Notes under the pieces: generated by a model
The model's input: the letters and a program-made list of their open reading frames with translations, nothing else
Database searches by the model: none
Told to the model about the DNA's origin: nothing
Translations under genes and position numbers: made by a program
Assembly (NCBI RefSeq): GCF_017355525.1
Contig: NZ_CP067395.1
Span: 3,498,501-3,562,500, forward strand
Length of the DNA: 64,000 nucleotides
From: Lysobacter enzymogenes
Lineage (GTDB): Bacteria; Pseudomonadota; Gammaproteobacteria; Xanthomonadales; Xanthomonadaceae
Direction of reading: 5' to 3'
Shown: in pieces, positions 16,217 through 26,837 of the stretch
How the letters are laid out: each line of letters opens with the position of its first letter
Numbering within the stretch: position 1 is the stretch's first letter

Positions 16217-17239
16217 TCAAACCGCTTCCAGCGTCGCCATGTCCCACCGCGGCGTCACCCGCACCGACGCGTCCGCACGCTGCCCGGCCTGCAGGCGCAG
16301 CGCGCCGGCGTAGGCGATCATCGCGCCGTTGTCGGTGCAGAACACCGGCCGCGGGAACGCGACCCGGCCGCCGCGCCGTTGCGCCGCCGCCGCGAGCTTG
16401 GCGCGCAAACGCTTGTTGGCGCCGACGCCGCCGGCGACCACCAAGGTGTCGCAACCGGCCGCGTCCAGCGCGCGCTCGCACTTGATCGCCAGCGTGTCGA
16501 CCACCGCGTCCTCGAACCCGCGCGCGATGTCGGCGCGGGTCTGCTCGCTCTGGTCGCTGTTCTGCCAGGCCAACAGCACCTGGGTCTTCAAACCGCTGAA
16601 GCTGAAATCCAGGCCCGGCCGGTCGGTCATCGGGCGGGCGAACTTGAACCGGCCCGGCACGCCGAGTTCGGCCTGCGCGGCCAGCTGCGGGCCGCCGGGG
16701 TACGGCAGGCCCATCAGCTTGGCGGTCTTGTCGAAGGCTTCGCCGGCGGCGTCGTCGAGGGTCTCGCCGAGCAGGCGGTACTGGCCGATGCGGTCGACCG
16801 CGACCAGTTGGGTGTGGCCGCCGGACACCAGCAGGGCCACGAACGGCGGCTCGGGCCGGCCGAGCGGGTCGTCCTCGAGCAGCGGCGCCAGCAGGTGGCC
16901 TTCCATGTGGTGCACGCCGATCGCCGGCACGTCCAGGGCCCAGGCCAGGGCGCGGGCGACGCCGGCGCCGACCAGCAGCGCGCCGACCAGGCCGGGGCCG
17001 GCGGTGTAGGCCACCCCGTCGAGCTCGTCGGTGCGCAGGCCGGCGTCGGCCAGGGTCTGGCGGATCAGCGGCAGCAGCTTGCGCACGTGGTCGCGGCTGG
17101 CCAGCTCGGGCACCACCCCGCCGTACTCGGCGTGCAGGGCGATCTGGCTGTAGAGGGCGTGCGCGCGCAGCCCGGCGGCGGTGTCGTAGACGGCCACCCC
17201 GGTCTCGTCGCAGCTGGTTTCGATACCCAGGACCTTCAT
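16217..17239 (-). CDS. tsaD: tRNA N6-threonylcarbamoyladenosine transferase TsaD
   Basis: Transfers the threonylcarbamoyl group from TC-AMP to A37 of ANN-decoding tRNAs, with TsaB and TsaE as partners. The 340-residue length is typical. It begins [17 protein letters not shown], the family signature for the ASKHA fold. The metal-binding HxxxH is H111 and H115 in [16 protein letters not shown] and the C-terminal [12 protein letters not shown] complete the fold. ATG 17239 is the family start. It is divergent from rpsU, the common arrangement in gammaproteobacteria. Confidence 0.97.
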   Translation of the reverse strand: MKVLGIETSCDETGVAVYDTAAGLRAHALYSQIALHAEYGGVVPELASRDHVRKLLPLIRQTLADAGLRTDELDGVAYTAGPGLVGALLVGAGVARALAWALDVPAIGVHHMEGHLLAPLLEDDPLGRPEPPFVALLVSGGHTQLVAVDRIGQYRLLGETLDDAAGEAFDKTAKLMGLPYPGGPQLAAQAELGVPGRFKFARPMTDRPGLDFSFSGLKTQVLLAWQNSDQSEQTRADIARGFEDAVVDTLAIKCERALDAAGCDTLVVAGGVGANKRLRAKLAAAAQRRGGRVAFPRPVFCTDNGAMIAYAGALRLQAGQRADASVRVTPRWDMATLEAV

Positions 17240-17329
17240 CGGACGGGGCCCTCCAGGCCGGCGCGCAGCAGCGCAGGGGCTGGCGCGGCGGCCGATTTCT
17301 GGGAGAATGTCGCGTTCATACCGCCTATG

Positions 17330-17359
17330 TTGCACCTTCCGCCCGAGCATCGCTATAAT
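17330..17359 (+). promoter_or_regulatory. rpsU promoter
   Basis: TTGCAC (17330-17335) and a perfect TATAAT (17354-17359) are separated by 18 bases. They lie about 50 bases upstream of the rpsU ATG, an excellent sigma-70-type match fitting a highly expressed ribosomal protein gene. Confidence 0.85.
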
Positions 17360-17408
17360 GCGCGGCTCTCCCCGGCCTGCCCGGGCTGGTCCCTCAACGA
17401 GAATACGT

Positions 17409-17624
17409 ATGCCCAGCGTCAAAGTCCGCGAAAACGAGCCTTTCGAATTTGCCCTGCGCCGCTTCAAGCGCACCTGCGAGAAGGCCGGCGTTCTGGCCGA
17501 GACCCGCAAGCGCGAGTTCTACGAAAAGCCGACGCAGGAACGCAAGCGCAAGGCCGCCGCGGCGGTGAAGCGTCAGGCCCGTCGCGCTTCGCGCGATGTG
17601 ACCAAGCGTCAGCGCCTGTACTGA
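17409..17624 (+). CDS. rpsU: 30S ribosomal protein S21
   Basis: Small basic ribosomal protein that helps initiation on the 30S subunit. The 71 residues are exactly the usual length. [20 protein letters not shown] at the start and the Lys/Arg-rich C-terminus ending KRQRLY are diagnostic. It is the first gene of the rpsU/yqeY/dnaG neighbourhood, reading from a strong promoter. A hairpin 57 bases after its stop may limit read-through to the downstream genes. Confidence 0.98.
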   Translation: MPSVKVRENEPFEFALRRFKRTCEKAGVLAETRKREFYEKPTQERKRKAAAAVKRQARRASRDVTKRQRLY

Positions 17625-17680
17625 TCGCGTCTCCGCGCTGCACCGGCTTCGCGGCCGGCGCTTGCGAGGTAACGACCATC

Positions 17681-17712
17681 GAGCCGGCTGCGCCCAGGGC
17701 GCTGCCGGCTCT
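17681..17712 (+). terminator. Terminator or attenuator between rpsU and yqeY
   Basis: GAGCCGGC pairs with GCCGGCTC (outer stem), and GCGCC with GGCGC (inner stem) across one T-T mismatch. TTTGCGTTT follows. This position after rpsU is where partial terminators are known in the macromolecular-synthesis operon of enterobacteria; its efficiency here is unknown. Confidence 0.65.
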
Positions 17713-17796
17713 TTGCGTTTGCGGTTCGGTCAAAACCGGGCCTCAGGTCCGCATTCGGCCGCGCCCCTTCCCCTTTTCCACTCCCGGATTCGTCCC

Positions 17797-18243
17797 ATGA
17801 GCCTCAAGCAACGCCTCACCGAAGACATGAAGGCCGCGATGAAGAGCGGCGACAAGCATTCCCTGGGCGTAATCCGCCTCATCAACGCCGCGATCAAGCA
17901 GCGCGAAGTCGACGAGCGGATCGAGCTCGACGACGCCGCGGTGATCGCCGTGCTCGACAAGATGGTCAAGCAGCGCCGCGACTCGATCACCCAGTACGAA
18001 GCCGCCCAGCGCGACGATCTGGCCCAGATCGAGCGCGACGAGATGGTGGTCATCGACCGCTACCTGCCGGCCAAGATGGGCGAGGCCGAAATCCTGGCCG
18101 TGCTCGACGCGACCATCGCCGAAGTCGGCGCGACCGGCCCGGCCGACCTGGGCAAGCTGATGGGCCCGCTCAAGGCCAAGCTCGGCGGCAAGGCCGATAT
18201 GGGCCAGGTGTCGGCGCTGGCCAAGCAGCGGCTGGCGGGCTGA
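17797..18243 (+). CDS. GatB/YqeY domain-containing protein
   Basis: A 148-residue helical protein of the YqeY family. It shares a domain with the tail of GatB and is thought to bind tRNA, but the exact role is unknown. It begins MSLKQRLTEDMKAAMKSGDK and continues LGVIRLINAAIKQREVDER, both typical. The C-terminal MGPLKAKLGGKADMGQVSALAK is the most conserved part of the family. The ATG at 17797 has no strong ribosome site but is the family start. The rpsU-yqeY-dnaG order is widely conserved, which supports the assignment. Confidence 0.95.
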   Translation: MSLKQRLTEDMKAAMKSGDKHSLGVIRLINAAIKQREVDERIELDDAAVIAVLDKMVKQRRDSITQYEAAQRDDLAQIERDEMVVIDRYLPAKMGEAEILAVLDATIAEVGATGPADLGKLMGPLKAKLGGKADMGQVSALAKQRLAG

Positions 18244-18352
18244 AGCCCGCCCGGGCCCGACGCCGGAAGCGTCGGGCCGAAGTTTCGCCGGACGCGGCGC
18301 GTGCCGCGTCCGGTTCCATCGCCCGCAAGGGCCGCACAACCGGAGGTGCGCC

Positions 18353-18711
18353 ATGCAACGCCATCGTTTGATTCCCCACTGCTTTTGCCTCGCCGCTCGC
18401 TGAGCGCGACGACCTCGCCGCACCCGCGGATGCCGCGGCCCGCGCCGACTTCGCTGCCGATCCGCTCGAAGCCGAATCCGCACTGATCGAATCTGCGCCG
18501 GTCGAAGTGACCCGCAAGCGCCGCAAGGGCTATCCGTCCGAGAGCCGGGTCAAGCGCGGCCGCCGCTTCGTCCACGGCGGCAAGGAACTGGTCGAGAAGC
18601 TCGGCCGCAACGATCCCTGCCCGTGCGGCTCGACCCGGAGGTTCAAGGCGTTGCTGCCTGCACGCCGGGCGCTTTGAGGGCACGATGCGGGACGATTACT
18701 TCCGCGAATGA
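18353..18711 (+). pseudogene. SEC-C metal-binding motif protein, broken by two frameshifts
   Basis: A gene with an ideal ribosome site (CGGAGGTGCGCC before ATG 18353) encodes 16 residues and then stops at 18401-18403. Removing one base near 18401 restores a continuous frame through [19 protein letters not shown] to [22 protein letters not shown] second extra base near 18648 then destroys the CC of the SEC-C zinc motif (C-P-C...C-C) and stops the frame at 18675-18677. Reading past it with one base removed gives [15 protein letters not shown] and a stop at 18709-18711, seven bases before a terminator. The undamaged product would be about 118 residues. It could be a real pseudogene, a sequencing error, or recoding. 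Confidence 0.7.
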
Positions 18712-18717
18712 AGACGG

Positions 18718-18754
18718 GCCGGCGCGGCGCCTTGCTGCGCCGGCTTTTCGTTTT
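18718..18754 (+). terminator. Rho-independent terminator after the SEC-C gene
   Basis: GCCGGCGC (18718-18725) pairs with GCGCCGGC (18737-18744) and is followed by TTTTCGTTTT. It lies seven bases after the restored stop codon of the SEC-C gene. Confidence 0.85.
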
Positions 18755-18788
18755 GTGGGGCTGCGGGACGTTGCGTCGTGGTTGGGAT

Positions 18789-18820
18789 GGCGCGGTCGCG
18801 GCTTGCGCCGCTCCTACAGG
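18789..18820 (-). repeat. Solitary half of the family-A repeat
   Basis: GGCGCGGTCGCGGCTTGCGC followed by CGCTCCTACAG is one right-hand arm of the family-A repeat, with a GCAA-type loop on the opposite strand. No partner arm is visible within 100 bases. Confidence 0.7.
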
Positions 18821-18939
18821 GGCTTCGGCGGCGGTGCGGCGGCTGGGTTCGTCGCCTCGCTCTAACGCCGCGCCAACACACGCCTAACCGGCTTGTCGGA
18901 TACTGAACGCGACGCCGCCCGCGCCGCTCCGTTCGCCGC

Positions 18940-20052
18940 ATGCCTTCGACCGACCTTCCACCGAACGATTCCCGCCGCTCCGCCGAGGACTCTGCGTCCG
19001 CGCCCGTTGCGGTGCGCACCGGTCCAGCAGGCGCACCGCCCCGCGACGATGCGCAGGCCACCGCGGCCACGATGCAGGCCAGCAACGACGGCCCGAACGC
19101 CGCGGCGCACGAGCGCGACGACCACGACGGCCCGGTCCGCTCCGCCGCCGCCGAACTCGCCCACGACGCGATGCAGCGCATCCACGGCCTGCAGACCCGG
19201 CTGGAGCAGAGCTGGCCGGGCAAGTTCGTGCAGCGCTTCGTCGATTACGACATCCTCGCTCTGGCCGCGGCGCTGTCGTTCTACACCCTGCTGTCGCTGG
19301 CTCCACTGGTGCTGATGGTGCTGTGGCTGAGCACCGCGCTGTACCCGTCCGCGCAGGAGGAGTTCTTCCGCCAGATGGGCCTGCTGGCCGGCAACGAGGT
19401 CGAGAACACCGCGCGGCTGATCGTCGCCAACGCCCAGCACCGGCCCGGCACCGGCTCGATGGCGGCCCTGCTCGGCACGCTGGCGCTGCTGGTCGGCGCG
19501 TCGGCGGTGTTCGGCCAGTTGCAGGCCGCCCTGAACCGGGTGTTCCGCAGCGACGCCAAGCGCCTGGGCGGGCTGGCGGTGTGGCTGCGCAAGCGCCTGC
19601 TGTCGTTCGGCATGGTCATCAGCGTCGGCTTCCTGCTGGTGGTGTCGATGGCCGCGCAGGCCGCGCTGCAACTGCTGATCGCCTACGTCCCCGACCTGTT
19701 GCCGGCGTTCGCCGCGGCGGTGTCGTTCCTGTTGTACGCGGCGGTGTTCGCGGCGATGTACCGCTGGCTGCCGGACCGGCCGGTGACGCGCCGGCGCGCA
19801 CTGTTCGGCGGCGCGCTGACCGCGGGCATGTTCATGCTCGGGCGCAGCGCGATCGGCCTGTACCTGGGCCAGGCCAGCCTCGGCACTGCCTACGGCCCGG
19901 CCGGCGGGCTGGTGGTCATGCTGGTGTGGATGTACTACTGCGCGGTGGTGTTCCTGGTCGGCGCGCTGATCACCGCGATGCTCGACGAGCACGCGCGGGT
20001 GCGCCGCCGGCTGGCCGAAGAACGCGCCGCGGCGGGCCTGGACGCGGCCTGA
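18940..20052 (+). CDS. YihY/virulence factor BrkB family protein
   Basis: Inner-membrane protein of the BrkB/YihY family (370 residues), often misannotated as ribonuclease BN; its real function is unsettled. The first 80 residues are hydrophilic, low-complexity and probably disordered. An amphipathic GLQTRLEQSWPGKFVQRFVDYD follows, and then six hydrophobic helices. Conserved family segments are ILALAAALSFYTLLSLAPLVL (about 107-127) and GPAGGLVVMLVWMYYCAVVFLVGA near the end. The first ATG (18940) is used; a start within the disordered region cannot be excluded. It lies between yqeY and dnaG, an insertion relative to the enterobacterial operon. Confidence 0.9.
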   Translation: MPSTDLPPNDSRRSAEDSASAPVAVRTGPAGAPPRDDAQATAATMQASNDGPNAAAHERDDHDGPVRSAAAELAHDAMQRIHGLQTRLEQSWPGKFVQRFVDYDILALAAALSFYTLLSLAPLVLMVLWLSTALYPSAQEEFFRQMGLLAGNEVENTARLIVANAQHRPGTGSMAALLGTLALLVGASAVFGQLQAALNRVFRSDAKRLGGLAVWLRKRLLSFGMVISVGFLLVVSMAAQAALQLLIAYVPDLLPAFAAAVSFLLYAAVFAAMYRWLPDRPVTRRRALFGGALTAGMFMLGRSAIGLYLGQASLGTAYGPAGGLVVMLVWMYYCAVVFLVGALITAMLDEHARVRRRLAEERAAAGLDAA

Positions 20053-20187
20053 GCCCGGCGCGGACCCGGGCCCGGGACGCGGCCCGCGCGCGAACCGCCC
20101 GCCGCGGTCGCGGCCGATGCGCCCGACCCGTGGCATCCTAGTCGTCGCTCCGCTTCCAGACTGTCCGCCCGCCCGGGCGGCACCGGC

Positions 20188-21933
20188 ATGGCCCGCATCC
20201 CCGACGGCTTCATCGACGACCTGCTCGCCCGCACCGACATCGTCGAGGTGATCGCCGCGCGCGTGCCGTTGAAGCGCCAGGGCAAGGAATACTCGGCGCG
20301 CTGCCCGTTCCACGACGAGCGCTCGCCGTCGTTCTGGGTCTCGCCGACCAAGCAGTTCTATCACTGCTTCGGCTGCGGCGCGCACGGCACCGCGATCAGC
20401 TTCCTGATGAACTACGACCGCCTCGAGTTCCTCGACGCGGTCGACGAGCTGGCCAAGCGCGCCGGCGTGGAAGTGCCGCGCGACACCCGCGCGCGCAACG
20501 AGAATTCCGACACCCAGGACCTGATCCACGCGCTGGAAGCGGCGCAGCGTTTCTTCCTGCGCCAGTACGCCGCCAGCGGCAAGGCCCAGGGCTATCTGGA
20601 CAGCCGCGGCGTCAGCATCGACATCCGCGACCGCTTCGGCATCGGCTACGCGCCCGACGGCTTCAACGCCCTGCGCGACGCGCTCGGCACCGACGAGCGA
20701 AGGATGAAGCTGCTCGACCGCGCCGGCCTGCTGTCGAAGAACGACAGCGGCCGGGTCTACGACAAGTTCCGCGACCGGGTGATGTTCCCGATCCACGACC
20801 GCCGCGGCCGGGTGATCGCGTTCGGCGGGCGCGTGCTCGACAAGGACGACGGGCCGAAGTACCTCAACTCGCCGGAAACCCCGCTGTTCCACAAGGGCCG
20901 CGAGCTGTACGGGCTGTGGCAGGTGCGCCAGGCGCACAACAAGATTCCGCGGCTGATCGTGGTCGAGGGTTATATGGACGTGGTCGCGCTGTTCCAGCAC
21001 GGTGTCGACACCGCGGTGGCGACGCTCGGCACCGCGACCACGCCCGACCACGCCGAACTGCTGTTCCGCAACGCCGCCGACGTCTATTTCTGCTTCGACG
21101 GCGACCGCGCCGGCCGCGGCGCGGCGTGGAAGGCGGTCGAATCGGTGCTGCCGCGGATGAAGGACGGGCGCCAGGCGTTCTTCCTGTTCCTGCCCGACGG
21201 CGAGGACCCGGATTCGCTGGTGCGGCAGGAAGGCGCCGAGGGTTTCGACCGCCGCTTGCGCGAGGCGATGCCGCTGTCGCAGTTCCTGTTCGACAGCCTC
21301 GCCGCCGACGTCAACCTGCAGACGCTCGAAGGCAAGGGCCGGCTGGCCGAACGCGCCAAGCCGCTGCTGGCGCAGATTCCCGACGGCGCGTTCGCCGACC
21401 TGATGCAGCAGCGCCTGACCGAACTGACCGGCGTCGGCGCGCGCGGCGCTTCGCCGCAGACCCACGTGCCGGCGCAGCGCGCGAGCGCGGCGCAGCGTCC
21501 GGCGGCGACGCCGAAACGCTCGCTGGTGCGCAGCGCGATCGCGCTGCTGCTGCAAAAGCCTTCGCTGGCCGCGGCGCTGCAACCGCCGTACGGCTTCGCC
21601 CGGCTGAACCAGCCGGGCATCGACTTGCTGGTGGAAATCGTCGAAGTCGTGCAGCAACGCCCGGAAATCACCACCGGCGCGCTGCTCGAACACTTCGCCG
21701 AACACCCGCAGCTCGGCGCGCTGCAGAAGCTGGCGAGCCAGAGCCTGCCGGGCAACGAGGAGCATTTGCAGCGCGAGTTCCTCGATGCGATCGCGCAGTT
21801 GGACAAGCAGACCGTGGTGCAGCGCCTGGAGGAATTGCAGGCGCAGCAGCGCGAGAGCGGGCTGGGCGATGCGGAGAAGCGCGAGTTGCTGGCGCTGTTG
21901 CAGATGCGGGCTGGGTTGACGCAGGCGAACTGA
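20188..21933 (+). CDS. dnaG: DNA primase DnaG
   Basis: Synthesises RNA primers for the replication fork, working with DnaB helicase. The 581 residues match the family. The N-terminal CHC2 zinc site is C39, H42, C60, C63. The catalytic Toprim core has VVEGYMDVVAL with E260 and the DGDRAG metal motif near residue 306. A Pro/Ala-rich linker around 420-445 leads to the C-terminal DnaB-interaction domain. The ATG at 20188 gives the usual MARIPDGFIDDLLARTDIV. rpoD, next in the enterobacterial operon, is not here; a repeat array and a divergent peptidase-like gene follow instead. Confidence 0.97.
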   Translation: MARIPDGFIDDLLARTDIVEVIAARVPLKRQGKEYSARCPFHDERSPSFWVSPTKQFYHCFGCGAHGTAISFLMNYDRLEFLDAVDELAKRAGVEVPRDTRARNENSDTQDLIHALEAAQRFFLRQYAASGKAQGYLDSRGVSIDIRDRFGIGYAPDGFNALRDALGTDERRMKLLDRAGLLSKNDSGRVYDKFRDRVMFPIHDRRGRVIAFGGRVLDKDDGPKYLNSPETPLFHKGRELYGLWQVRQAHNKIPRLIVVEGYMDVVALFQHGVDTAVATLGTATTPDHAELLFRNAADVYFCFDGDRAGRGAAWKAVESVLPRMKDGRQAFFLFLPDGEDPDSLVRQEGAEGFDRRLREAMPLSQFLFDSLAADVNLQTLEGKGRLAERAKPLLAQIPDGAFADLMQQRLTELTGVGARGASPQTHVPAQRASAAQRPAATPKRSLVRSAIALLLQKPSLAAALQPPYGFARLNQPGIDLLVEIVEVVQQRPEITTGALLEHFAEHPQLGALQKLASQSLPGNEEHLQREFLDAIAQLDKQTVVQRLEELQAQQRESGLGDAEKRELLALLQMRAGLTQAN

Positions 21934-21956
21934 GGGCGGCGATTGTCGCGGCTGCG

Positions 21957-22323
21957 ACATCGTGCTTGCGACGCGAACGGCTACTCCGCGGTCGCAGCTT
22001 GCGCAGCTCCTACAGTCGGACTTCGGGCAGGCGTCTGCGCTGGAAACAAAATCGCCTCGCGGTTACGGCGGCTCCCTGTAGGAGCGGCGCGAGCCGCGAC
22101 CGCGACACCGCGCTTGCGACGCAAACGGCTGCCCCGCGGTCGCAGCTTGCGCAGCTCCTACAGTCGGACTTCGGGCAGGCGCCACGGCTGAAAACAAAAT
22201 CGCCTCGCGGTTGCGGCTGCTCCCTGTAGGAGCGGCGCGAGCCGCGACCGCGACACCGCGCTTACGACGCAAACGGACACCCCGCGGTCGCAGCTCGCGC
22301 AGCTCCTACAGTCGGGCCTCGGA
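21957..22323. repeat. 148-bp tandem array built from family-A repeat arms
   Basis: Two full units (about 21957-22104 and 22105-22252) and a partial third (22253-22323) repeat at a 148-base period. Each unit holds one arm of the common type (CTGTAGGAGCGGCGCGAGCC) and one inverted arm of a variant (GTCGCAGCTTGCGCAGCTCC), with conserved spacer text such as CGGACTTCGGGCAGGCG and AAACAAAATCGCCTCGCGG. The units differ by scattered substitutions, so the duplication is not brand new. The array fills the gap between dnaG and the convergent M19 gene; I see no gene in it. Confidence 0.88.
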
Positions 22324-22331
22324 CTTGCGCG

Positions 22332-23468
22332 TCAACTCCAGACTTCGGTCATCACCCGGGCGAAGTTGCCGCCGAGGATCTTGCCGATCCGCGCGTCGCT
22401 GTGGCCGCGCGCCGACAGCAACGCGGCCAGCGTTTCGAAGCGCCGCGGGGCGTTGAGGCCTTCGACGTACAGATACACGGTCTCGCTCTCGCCCGGCGCG
22501 GAAATGCCGAGCTTGCGCCGCTCGCGGATCGATTCGGCGTGGTCGCGCTTGTAGTTCTCGGTCAGTTTCACCGCCGACACCAGGTTGTCGGTGCCGATGC
22601 CGACATGGTCTTCGCCGCACACGTCGATGGCGTGTTCCAGATGACGAATCACGTCGGCCGCGCCGGGCTGGCCGCTCTCGCGCAGGAACGGCATCAGGTA
22701 GATGCCGACCACGCCGCCGCGCTGGGCGCAGGCGCGCAGTTCGGCGTCGGTCTTGTTGCGCGGGCGTTCGACCAATGCCGCGCAACCGGTGTGGCTGATC
22801 AGCACCGGCGATTTCGACGCCGCGATCGCTTCCAGCGCGGTGCGGCGGCCGCTGTGGGCGAGGTCGACCAGGATGCCGCGCTCGTTGAGCCGCTCGACCA
22901 GGCTGTGGCCGAACTTGCTCAAGCCGGCGTCGCCGGGCTCCAGGCAGCCGTCGCCGGCGAGGTTGCGCACGTTGTAGGTCAGCTGCACCGTGCGCAGGCC
23001 GAGCCGCTGGTAATCGTCGATGCGTTCGAGCTTCTCGCCGATCGGCGCGCTGTCCTGGAACTGATAGACCACGCCGAGCTTCTTCTCGCGCCGCGCGCGC
23101 TCCAGGTCGGCGCCGCGACGCACCGCCAGGAACACGTCGGGATGGCGCGCGATTTCTTCCTCCCAGTTGGCGATGTCGCGCACCGCGGCTTCGAACGCGC
23201 CTTCGTACTGGGCGACCGGGCCGACCGTGGTCTGCAGCACGCGCAGGCCGCTTTCGCGCGCTTCGGCGATCAGCTTCGGCGACAGCATGTCGCCGGGCTT
23301 GGCTTCGTCGCTGCCGATGAAGCCGCAGGCGTCGACCACCATCGATTCGGCGTACGGCGCCCAGCGCAACGGCGGCGCGGCCGCGCGCAGCGCGCCGCTC
23401 CAACCGCCGGCCAGCGCGCCGGCGCCGGCCAGCGCGGTGTGGATCAGGAAACTTCTGCGATCGGGCAT
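22332..23468 (-). CDS. Membrane dipeptidase (M19)-like protein with degraded metal site
   Basis: Exported protein of 378 residues with the fold of M19 renal-type dipeptidases. The N-terminus MPDRRSFLIHTALAGAGAL is a twin-Arg-like or long Sec signal. Family landmarks are VDLAHSGRRT (H205) and LISHTGCAA (H226), matching the two histidines of the second metal site, and RGGVVGIYLMP. The usual N-terminal HxD pair is absent (the segment reads MVVDACGFIGSDEA), and the bridging Glu of the GxEGxH-type motif is replaced by VVYQFQDS. It may be a pseudo-enzyme or have altered chemistry. ATG 23468 was chosen for the signal sequence. It is divergent from an S9 peptidase, suggesting a peptide-processing locus. 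Confidence 0.82.
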   Translation of the reverse strand: MPDRRSFLIHTALAGAGALAGGWSGALRAAAPPLRWAPYAESMVVDACGFIGSDEAKPGDMLSPKLIAEARESGLRVLQTTVGPVAQYEGAFEAAVRDIANWEEEIARHPDVFLAVRRGADLERARREKKLGVVYQFQDSAPIGEKLERIDDYQRLGLRTVQLTYNVRNLAGDGCLEPGDAGLSKFGHSLVERLNERGILVDLAHSGRRTALEAIAASKSPVLISHTGCAALVERPRNKTDAELRACAQRGGVVGIYLMPFLRESGQPGAADVIRHLEHAIDVCGEDHVGIGTDNLVSAVKLTENYKRDHAESIRERRKLGISAPGESETVYLYVEGLNAPRRFETLAALLSARGHSDARIGKILGGNFARVMTEVWS

Positions 23469-23709
23469 AGCGGCATCCCCCAGTGAATGCGTGCTGGTAA
23501 GCGACAAGGCGCTGCGGCGATGCGCTAAGCGCAGTTTCGGCAGGCACGATTCCAGACAACGCACTCTAGGCGTAACGCCGGCCGGCGCGCATCGTGACTT
23601 TCGGGGGAGAGCAACGCGGCGCGGGCGCGCTAAGCTCGGATGTCCTGCGCCGCCTCCGCGGCGCGCTTTGGCCTGCGCGCCGCGCACGGCCGTCCCGGGG
23701 AGACCGCCG

Positions 23710-25764
<2,055 letters not shown>

Positions 25765-25776
25765 GGGCGACGCGCA

Positions 25777-25797
25777 CGGCCCGGCGCTGCCGGGCCG
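25777..25797 (+). terminator. Hairpin after the S9 peptidase gene
   Basis: CGGCCCGGC and GCCGGGCCG form a perfect 9-bp stem with a three-base loop 13 bases after the stop codon. The T tract is weak (TTGCGG), so termination strength is uncertain. Confidence 0.5.
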
Positions 25798-25933
25798 TTG
25801 CGGTCTGGGGCCAACCCTAGCCCTGCGGCCGGAAGTCATTGAAACGCAACAATTCTCTGGGGTTTTCCCCACTGGGGCCTTGGCGGATTTCTGGCTAAGT
25901 TGTTGTGCATCCAGCGCAGCGAGCCGCCAGGCC

Positions 25934-26815
25934 ATGACCGATCCGATCCAAGCCGGGCTGCACGCCCGCCCGGCCCTGCCGCCGCCGTCGACGCCGGAGC
26001 AACTGCCGCAGGCCTTGCGCGACGCGCCCGCGCCGCTGGCGCGCGCGCAGGTCGATGCGCTCGACGACGACGGCGTGCAGGCCTTCGCCGATGCGGTGCG
26101 CGCGCTGCCGTTGGCCGAGCGCGAAACGCTCGCCAACGATCTGGCCGGCAAGCTCGACGCGCCGCAGTTGCGCAAGCTCGAACCCGCCTTCGGCCGCGAC
26201 GCCGTCGAGGCCGCGGTCGAACGCAACGGCGGGCCCGAACTGCGCGAGGCCTACGCTGCGCTGCCGCCCGATCACGCCGACCCCGGCCAGACCCGCGACA
26301 TCTCCGCCAGCGTGACCAACCCCGACGGCGGCGAAGTCAACGACGCGGTCTGGACCGTCGACGACCGCGGCCGCCCGATTCACGCCGAAGCCACCTTGCG
26401 CACCGTGTTCAGCGACATCGACCGCAGCGATGCCGAAACCCAGGCCCAGCGCACGGCCGCCGACCGCGGCGTCGACGGCGATCAGGGCGGCCACCTGCTC
26501 GGCCATCGCTTCGTCACCGACCAGGGCCTGAAGAACCTGTTCCCGCAGAACGGCAACTTCAACATGGGCGCGTACAAGACCCTGGAGAACGAATGGGCGG
26601 CGTGGATCGACAAGGGCATGGACGTGCGGGTGAACATCGAGCTGACCCCGCGCGACGCCGACCGACCGGACCGGGTTCGCATTTCCTATGAGGTCCTCGA
26701 CCCGGGCGACGGCCACAGGGTTTACGATCAGCGCGTGAGCTTCGACAACCGCGCCGGCCAGCGCTACGCCCGCGTCGACGCGGGCGAGATGGACGGACTG
26801 ATCGCGGCCAGCTGA
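25934..26815 (+). CDS. DNA/RNA non-specific endonuclease (NS2-type), probable toxin
   Basis: A 293-residue protein. The C-terminal half (about residues 135-290) matches the NS2/ββα-metal endonuclease domain found in polymorphic toxins. It has DQGGHLLGHRF with the catalytic H187, then NLFPQNGNFNMG (201-212) for the metal/phosphate site and a terminal RPDRVRISYEVLD strand. The first 130 residues are Pro/Ala-rich and then helical (LAERETLANDLAGKLDAPQL), with no signal peptide or recognised delivery domain. ATG 25934 is used; an in-frame TTG at 25880 could add 18 residues. A probable immunity gene begins 22 bases downstream. No secretion genes are in view. Confidence 0.82.
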   Translation: MTDPIQAGLHARPALPPPSTPEQLPQALRDAPAPLARAQVDALDDDGVQAFADAVRALPLAERETLANDLAGKLDAPQLRKLEPAFGRDAVEAAVERNGGPELREAYAALPPDHADPGQTRDISASVTNPDGGEVNDAVWTVDDRGRPIHAEATLRTVFSDIDRSDAETQAQRTAADRGVDGDQGGHLLGHRFVTDQGLKNLFPQNGNFNMGAYKTLENEWAAWIDKGMDVRVNIELTPRDADRPDRVRISYEVLDPGDGHRVYDQRVSFDNRAGQRYARVDAGEMDGLIAAS

Positions 26816-26837
26816 CCGCAAGGACTTCAAGCACGCT

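Noticed and set aside
21957..22323. Possible CRISPR-like or integron array after dnaG
   Set aside because: The 148-base units are nearly identical along their whole length, including the segments between hairpin arms, so there are no variable spacers or attC-like gene cassettes.
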